NCBI GenBank assembly: GCA_934190685.1
Contig: CAKPTK010000086.1
Span: 1 to 9,905 of the forward strand
Direction: 5' to 3'
Length of the DNA stretch: 9,905 nt
From: an uncultured Prevotella sp.
GTDB lineage: Bacteria > Bacteroidota > Bacteroidia > Bacteroidales > Bacteroidaceae
A program made the position numbers and the translations under genes. This document shows, piece after piece, positions 7,234 through 9,905 of the stretch. The notes under the pieces are model-generated. The model saw nothing but the letters and a program-made list of their open reading frames with translations. It was not told where the DNA came from and searched no databases. Position 1 is the stretch's first letter. Each line of letters begins with the position of its first letter.

Positions 7234-8199
7234 ATGAAAAGATTCTTCTTGCTTTCAGTCCTCGCAGGTGCCCTGCCTTTCACGGCAGCCGCTCAGGACG
7301 ACGACCTCTACTTCACACCGAAGAAAGGGGCCGAGACAGAAGTACAGATGCCGTTGAAATCGCGTGTCGACGCTCCCACTTATTACAGTGGCAGCAATCG
7401 CGATGTCGATGAATACAATCGTCGCGGCAAACTGAAAAGTTATTACCAAAAGATAGGTACGGATTCACTCGGCAACGACATCATCGAGTTCCGCAAGGGC
7501 GACGGTGCCTATGGCGAGCCGTCCGACACCTCGGTGGTCTATCCTGGCTCGGGCACCTATTATGGTGATGACGACGACTATGGCTACACCCGCCGATTGG
7601 GCATGTATGACGACTTCTATGGATGGTACAATCCATATTATTACAGCTACTGGGGCGGGCCCTATTGGCGCGGCTATTATGGCTGGTATGATCCGTGGTA
7701 TGACGGTTGGTATGATCCATGGTACTACAGCAGTTGGTATGGATGGGGATATCCTCACTATCACCATTATGGCTGGTGGGACGGCCCTGCCTATGGATGG
7801 GGCGGCGGTGTCCGCTATTATGGCAACAACGGTGTGACAGGCACCCGCAACCATGGCCCGGGCAGCTTCGGTGCCAACAGAGGTGGCGGCAGCAACTTCA
7901 GTGGTTATCGTGGCGGCACGAGAAGCAACAACTCTGTCGACAACCGTAACTATCGAAACAACAGTAATTTCGGTGGTCAGCGTAGAAGTAATACTGTCAA
8001 CAGCAACCGCAGCTTTGGCAACAGTGACTTTGGCAGAAGCAACGGCAGTAACTTTGGCGGCGCAAGAGGCAGTTCGTTCGGCTCTGGCAGCTTTGGCGGC
8101 GGTAGCAGCTTTGGCGGAGGTGGCAGCTTCGGCGGTGGCTCCCGTGGCGGAGGTTTCTCCGGCGGCGGTGGCGGCGGACATTTCGGTGGACGCAGATAA
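7234..8199 (+). CDS. Secreted low-complexity Tyr/Trp/Gly-rich protein of unknown function
   Basis: Exported protein of 321 residues with no enzyme motif that I can see. Residues 1-20 form a signal peptide (MKRFFLLSVL, AGALPFTAAA, cleavage before Gln21). Residues 21-108 are an ordinary acidic segment. Residues 109-196 are extreme: 26 Tyr and 12 Trp in 88 residues, with a tandem GWYDPWYD/GWYDPWYY repeat at 150-165 and a His cluster at 175-178. Residues 197-321 switch abruptly to Gly, Ser, Asn, Phe and Arg, with RGG and SFGGG-like repeats, no Trp, only two Asp and about 14 Arg. There is no recognisable type IX sorting domain. A purine-rich AAGGAAAGGA precedes the ATG at good spacing. The FadL-like gene follows 55 bases later, so the two are probably one operon. 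Similar Gly/Tyr-rich exported proteins are often called hypothetical in Bacteroidales. An envelope matrix or adhesive role is only a guess. Confidence 0.85.
   Translation: MKRFFLLSVLAGALPFTAAAQDDDLYFTPKKGAETEVQMPLKSRVDAPTYYSGSNRDVDEYNRRGKLKSYYQKIGTDSLGNDIIEFRKGDGAYGEPSDTSVVYPGSGTYYGDDDDYGYTRRLGMYDDFYGWYNPYYYSYWGGPYWRGYYGWYDPWYDGWYDPWYYSSWYGWGYPHYHHYGWWDGPAYGWGGGVRYYGNNGVTGTRNHGPGSFGANRGGGSNFSGYRGGTRSNNSVDNRNYRNNSNFGGQRRSNTVNSNRSFGNSDFGRSNGSNFGGARGSSFGSGSFGGGSSFGGGGSFGGGSRGGGFSGGGGGGHFGGRR
7681..7728 (+). repeat. Tandem 24-base repeat inside the low-complexity gene
   Basis: Two adjacent 24-base units (7681-7704 and 7705-7728) agree at 20 positions and encode GWYDPWYD followed by GWYDPWYY. The period is exactly eight codons and in frame, which suggests in-frame expansion of the aromatic block. 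Confidence 0.75.
8038..8196 (+). repeat. Degenerate GGC-rich repeat coding for the Gly/Ser/Phe tail
   Basis: Imperfect repeats built around AGCTTTGGCGG and GGCGGTGGC encode residues 269-321, with units such as GSFGGG, SSFGGGG and RGGGF. The tract ends in a run of six Gly before the final HFGGRR. Such a tract is prone to slippage and length variation between strains. Confidence 0.6.
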
Positions 8200-8254
8200 A
8201 CATCCCGCTCAAGTAAAATCATTCATATCTATATTATAGTAAAACAGTAGAACA

Positions 8255-9832
8255 ATGAAAAAGACTATTATAATGGCTGCAGCGGCAATGATGACATTGC
8301 CCTCAGCCGCTCAGGAAACTTACGACAATGCGCCGATAGCCCAGGAAGACCTCAACGGTACGGCACGCTATGTGGGTATGGGTGGTGCCATGGAGGCTCT
8401 TGGAGCCGATGTGTCGACCATCAGTACCAACCCTGCCGGTATCGGTCTCTTCCGCAAGAGCTATATCGGCGGCTCTTTCGGCTTTGTCAGCCAGAGTGAT
8501 GCCACCTCTTTCAAGAATGGCAATGTGACCAATGCCAGTTTCGACCAGGCGGGACTTGTCTATGTCATGCGCACCAGCAGACGCAACTTCCTCAATTTCG
8601 CCTTCAACTATCACAAGAGCAAGAACTTCGACCAGATTCTCTCGGCTGCAGGTAGATTGAACGGTGCCTCGCAGAGCAAGTTGAGTTATGTCAAAGGAGA
8701 GAAGGGAGTGTTTGATTTAGGCACTAACAGCAGTGGCGAAATCGTGGGTAACAACGATGCGTTCAATCAAATTGACTATCTCTATTATAACACACTCTTG
8801 CATGACGGCAAGACTGAAGAAGGAAAGGAAAACTATGTCTATAACAATGCCAATGCTTTCCAATTTGGTCGTTCCAACACGGGTTATATCGGAGAGTATG
8901 ACTTCAACATCAGTGGCAACAGCAACGACCGCTTCTATTGGGGTGTGACTTTCGGCATCCATGACGTGCACTACAAAGGTGAATCCGCCTATTCCGAGAT
9001 GTTGGTGGACCAAGACAACAAGGAAATCGGAACCGTGGGCATTGATGACAGCCGTCGGATTTCGGGTACAGGATTTGACGTGAAAGCCGGTATCATCTTC
9101 CGCCCCGTGGAAACTTCTCCATTGCGCATCGGCCTTTATGTCAACACGCCTGTATGGTATGATCTCACGACAAGCAATTTCACCACATTGGCCAACAACT
9201 CATCTGTAGGTGAATATGACAACGGCAAGAGCTCCGAAAGCTATGACTTCAAGTTCTATACTCCGTGGAAGTTTGGCGGTAGCCTCGGTTACACAGTGGG
9301 CAACTACCTCGCTCTTGGCGCCACCTATGAGTATGCCGACTATGGCACTTGCGACGAGCGCATCAATGATGGCGGTTATACCGACTATTGGGGTGACTGG
9401 ATTGACACTTCCACTCGTGACAATGCGATGAAAGACAATATCGAGAGTTCACTCAAGGGCGTGTCTACCTTCAAGATTGGTGCCGAGTTCAAAGCCACTC
9501 CAGAGTTTGCCGTACGTTTGGGTTACAACTATGTCAGCCCGATGTACAACAAGGACGGCTTTAAGGATGGCTCTCTCCAGTCTCCAGGTGTCTACTACAG
9601 TTCATCAACCGACTTCACCAACTGGAAGTCAACCAACCGCATTACCGCAGGTGTCGGCTACAACTACAAAGGATGGGCATTTGACATCGCTTATCAGTAT
9701 AGCCAGACCAATGGTGACTTCTATCCATTTATGAACAATTTTAACGATGGAGACCTGACCAATGTGGCACAGGCTACGAAGGTGAGCAACAAGCGCAATC
9801 AAGTGATTTTCTCCTTGAGCTATCGCTTCTAA
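8255..9832 (+). CDS. FadL/OmpP1-like outer-membrane beta-barrel protein
   Basis: Outer-membrane barrel of 525 residues resembling the OmpP1/FadL/TodX transporters, which let hydrophobic molecules cross the outer membrane. Residues 1-20 are a signal peptide (MKKTIIMAAA, AMMTLPSAAQ). The conserved N-terminal segment RYVGMGGAMEAL (38-49) leads to the NPAG motif at 59-62 (STNPAGIGL), typical of the family's N-terminal region. The remainder has alternating, aromatic-rich beta strands such as LGATYEYADYG and FAVRLGYNYVSP. It ends in VIFSLSYRF, whose terminal Phe is the usual barrel-assembly signal. Bacteroidales relatives are often named hemin receptor, but nothing here shows heme binding, so I would not use that name. 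It lies 55 bases after the Tyr/Trp-rich gene, with no promoter box seen between, and is followed by a strong hairpin. Confidence 0.88.
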   Translation: MKKTIIMAAAAMMTLPSAAQETYDNAPIAQEDLNGTARYVGMGGAMEALGADVSTISTNPAGIGLFRKSYIGGSFGFVSQSDATSFKNGNVTNASFDQAGLVYVMRTSRRNFLNFAFNYHKSKNFDQILSAAGRLNGASQSKLSYVKGEKGVFDLGTNSSGEIVGNNDAFNQIDYLYYNTLLHDGKTEEGKENYVYNNANAFQFGRSNTGYIGEYDFNISGNSNDRFYWGVTFGIHDVHYKGESAYSEMLVDQDNKEIGTVGIDDSRRISGTGFDVKAGIIFRPVETSPLRIGLYVNTPVWYDLTTSNFTTLANNSSVGEYDNGKSSESYDFKFYTPWKFGGSLGYTVGNYLALGATYEYADYGTCDERINDGGYTDYWGDWIDTSTRDNAMKDNIESSLKGVSTFKIGAEFKATPEFAVRLGYNYVSPMYNKDGFKDGSLQSPGVYYSSSTDFTNWKSTNRITAGVGYNYKGWAFDIAYQYSQTNGDFYPFMNNFNDGDLTNVAQATKVSNKRNQVIFSLSYRF

Positions 9833-9854
9833 GATATTTTAAGTTTACCTTATA

Positions 9855-9900
9855 AAGAAAGGCATGAAAGGATTTGCAGTTTTCCTTTCATGCCTTTCTT
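9855..9900 (+). terminator. Terminator closing the 7234-9832 pair, probably bidirectional
   Basis: A perfect 18-bp stem (9855-9872 with 9883-9900, arm AAGAAAGGCATGAAAGGA) encloses a 10-base loop and starts 22 bases after the stop. The 3' arm ends in CCTTTCTT, supplying the U-rich tail. The opposite strand ends the same way, so it could also serve a convergent gene beyond the window. Confidence 0.85.
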
Positions 9901-9905
9901 GCGTT

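Noticed and set aside
7465..8181. 238-codon minus-strand frame antisense to the Tyr/Trp/Gly-rich gene
   Set aside because: The Ala/Thr/Val-rich translation is the mirror of GGC and TAT codon runs, and it has no start signal or motif.

Overview
The window looks like chromosomal DNA from a member of the Bacteroidales, most likely a Prevotella-type organism. The evidence is indirect: promoter-like TAnnTTTG boxes typical of Bacteroidota, A-rich start regions with little Shine-Dalgarno sequence, a FadL-like outer-membrane protein starting with a GTARYVGMGG-type segment as is common in this group, and a phosphoglycerate kinase of 415 residues carrying an insert. No species-level marker is present. 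I see no tRNA, rRNA, CRISPR array, insertion sequence or phage gene.

Layout. 1-941 (minus) is the N-terminal 313 codons of a DASS/SLC13 anion transporter, cut off by the window edge. It diverges from 1086-2486 (plus), a secreted GH28-type polygalacturonase-like enzyme with its own promoter at 1056-1063. 2487-2950 is a 464-base intergenic stretch holding a nested palindrome (2502-2566), a weak unidentified ORF remnant, and the terminator of the next gene. 2951-4642 (minus) is an AspT/YidE-type membrane transporter with two RCK_C domains. 4799-6046 (minus) is phosphoglycerate kinase (pgk), with a clear terminator and a promoter. 6199-7071 (minus) is prmA, the ribosomal protein L11 methyltransferase. 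A divergent control region (7072-7233) separates prmA from a plus-strand pair. That pair is a secreted low-complexity protein extremely rich in Tyr, Trp and Gly (7234-8199), followed 55 bases later by a FadL-like outer-membrane barrel (8255-9832). An 18-bp perfect hairpin terminator closes the pair.

How the genes relate. Most are independent units: central glycolysis (pgk), translation-apparatus modification (prmA), two transporters and a lone polysaccharide hydrolase. There is no SusC/SusD pair, so the GH28 gene is not in a recognisable polysaccharide utilisation locus here. The only likely functional unit is the 7234-9832 pair, probably an envelope operon. I do not see a defence system or other obviously new multi-gene system. 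The best leads are the low-complexity protein with its barrel partner, the refoldable palindrome after the GH28 gene, and the altered active-site motifs of the GH28 enzyme.
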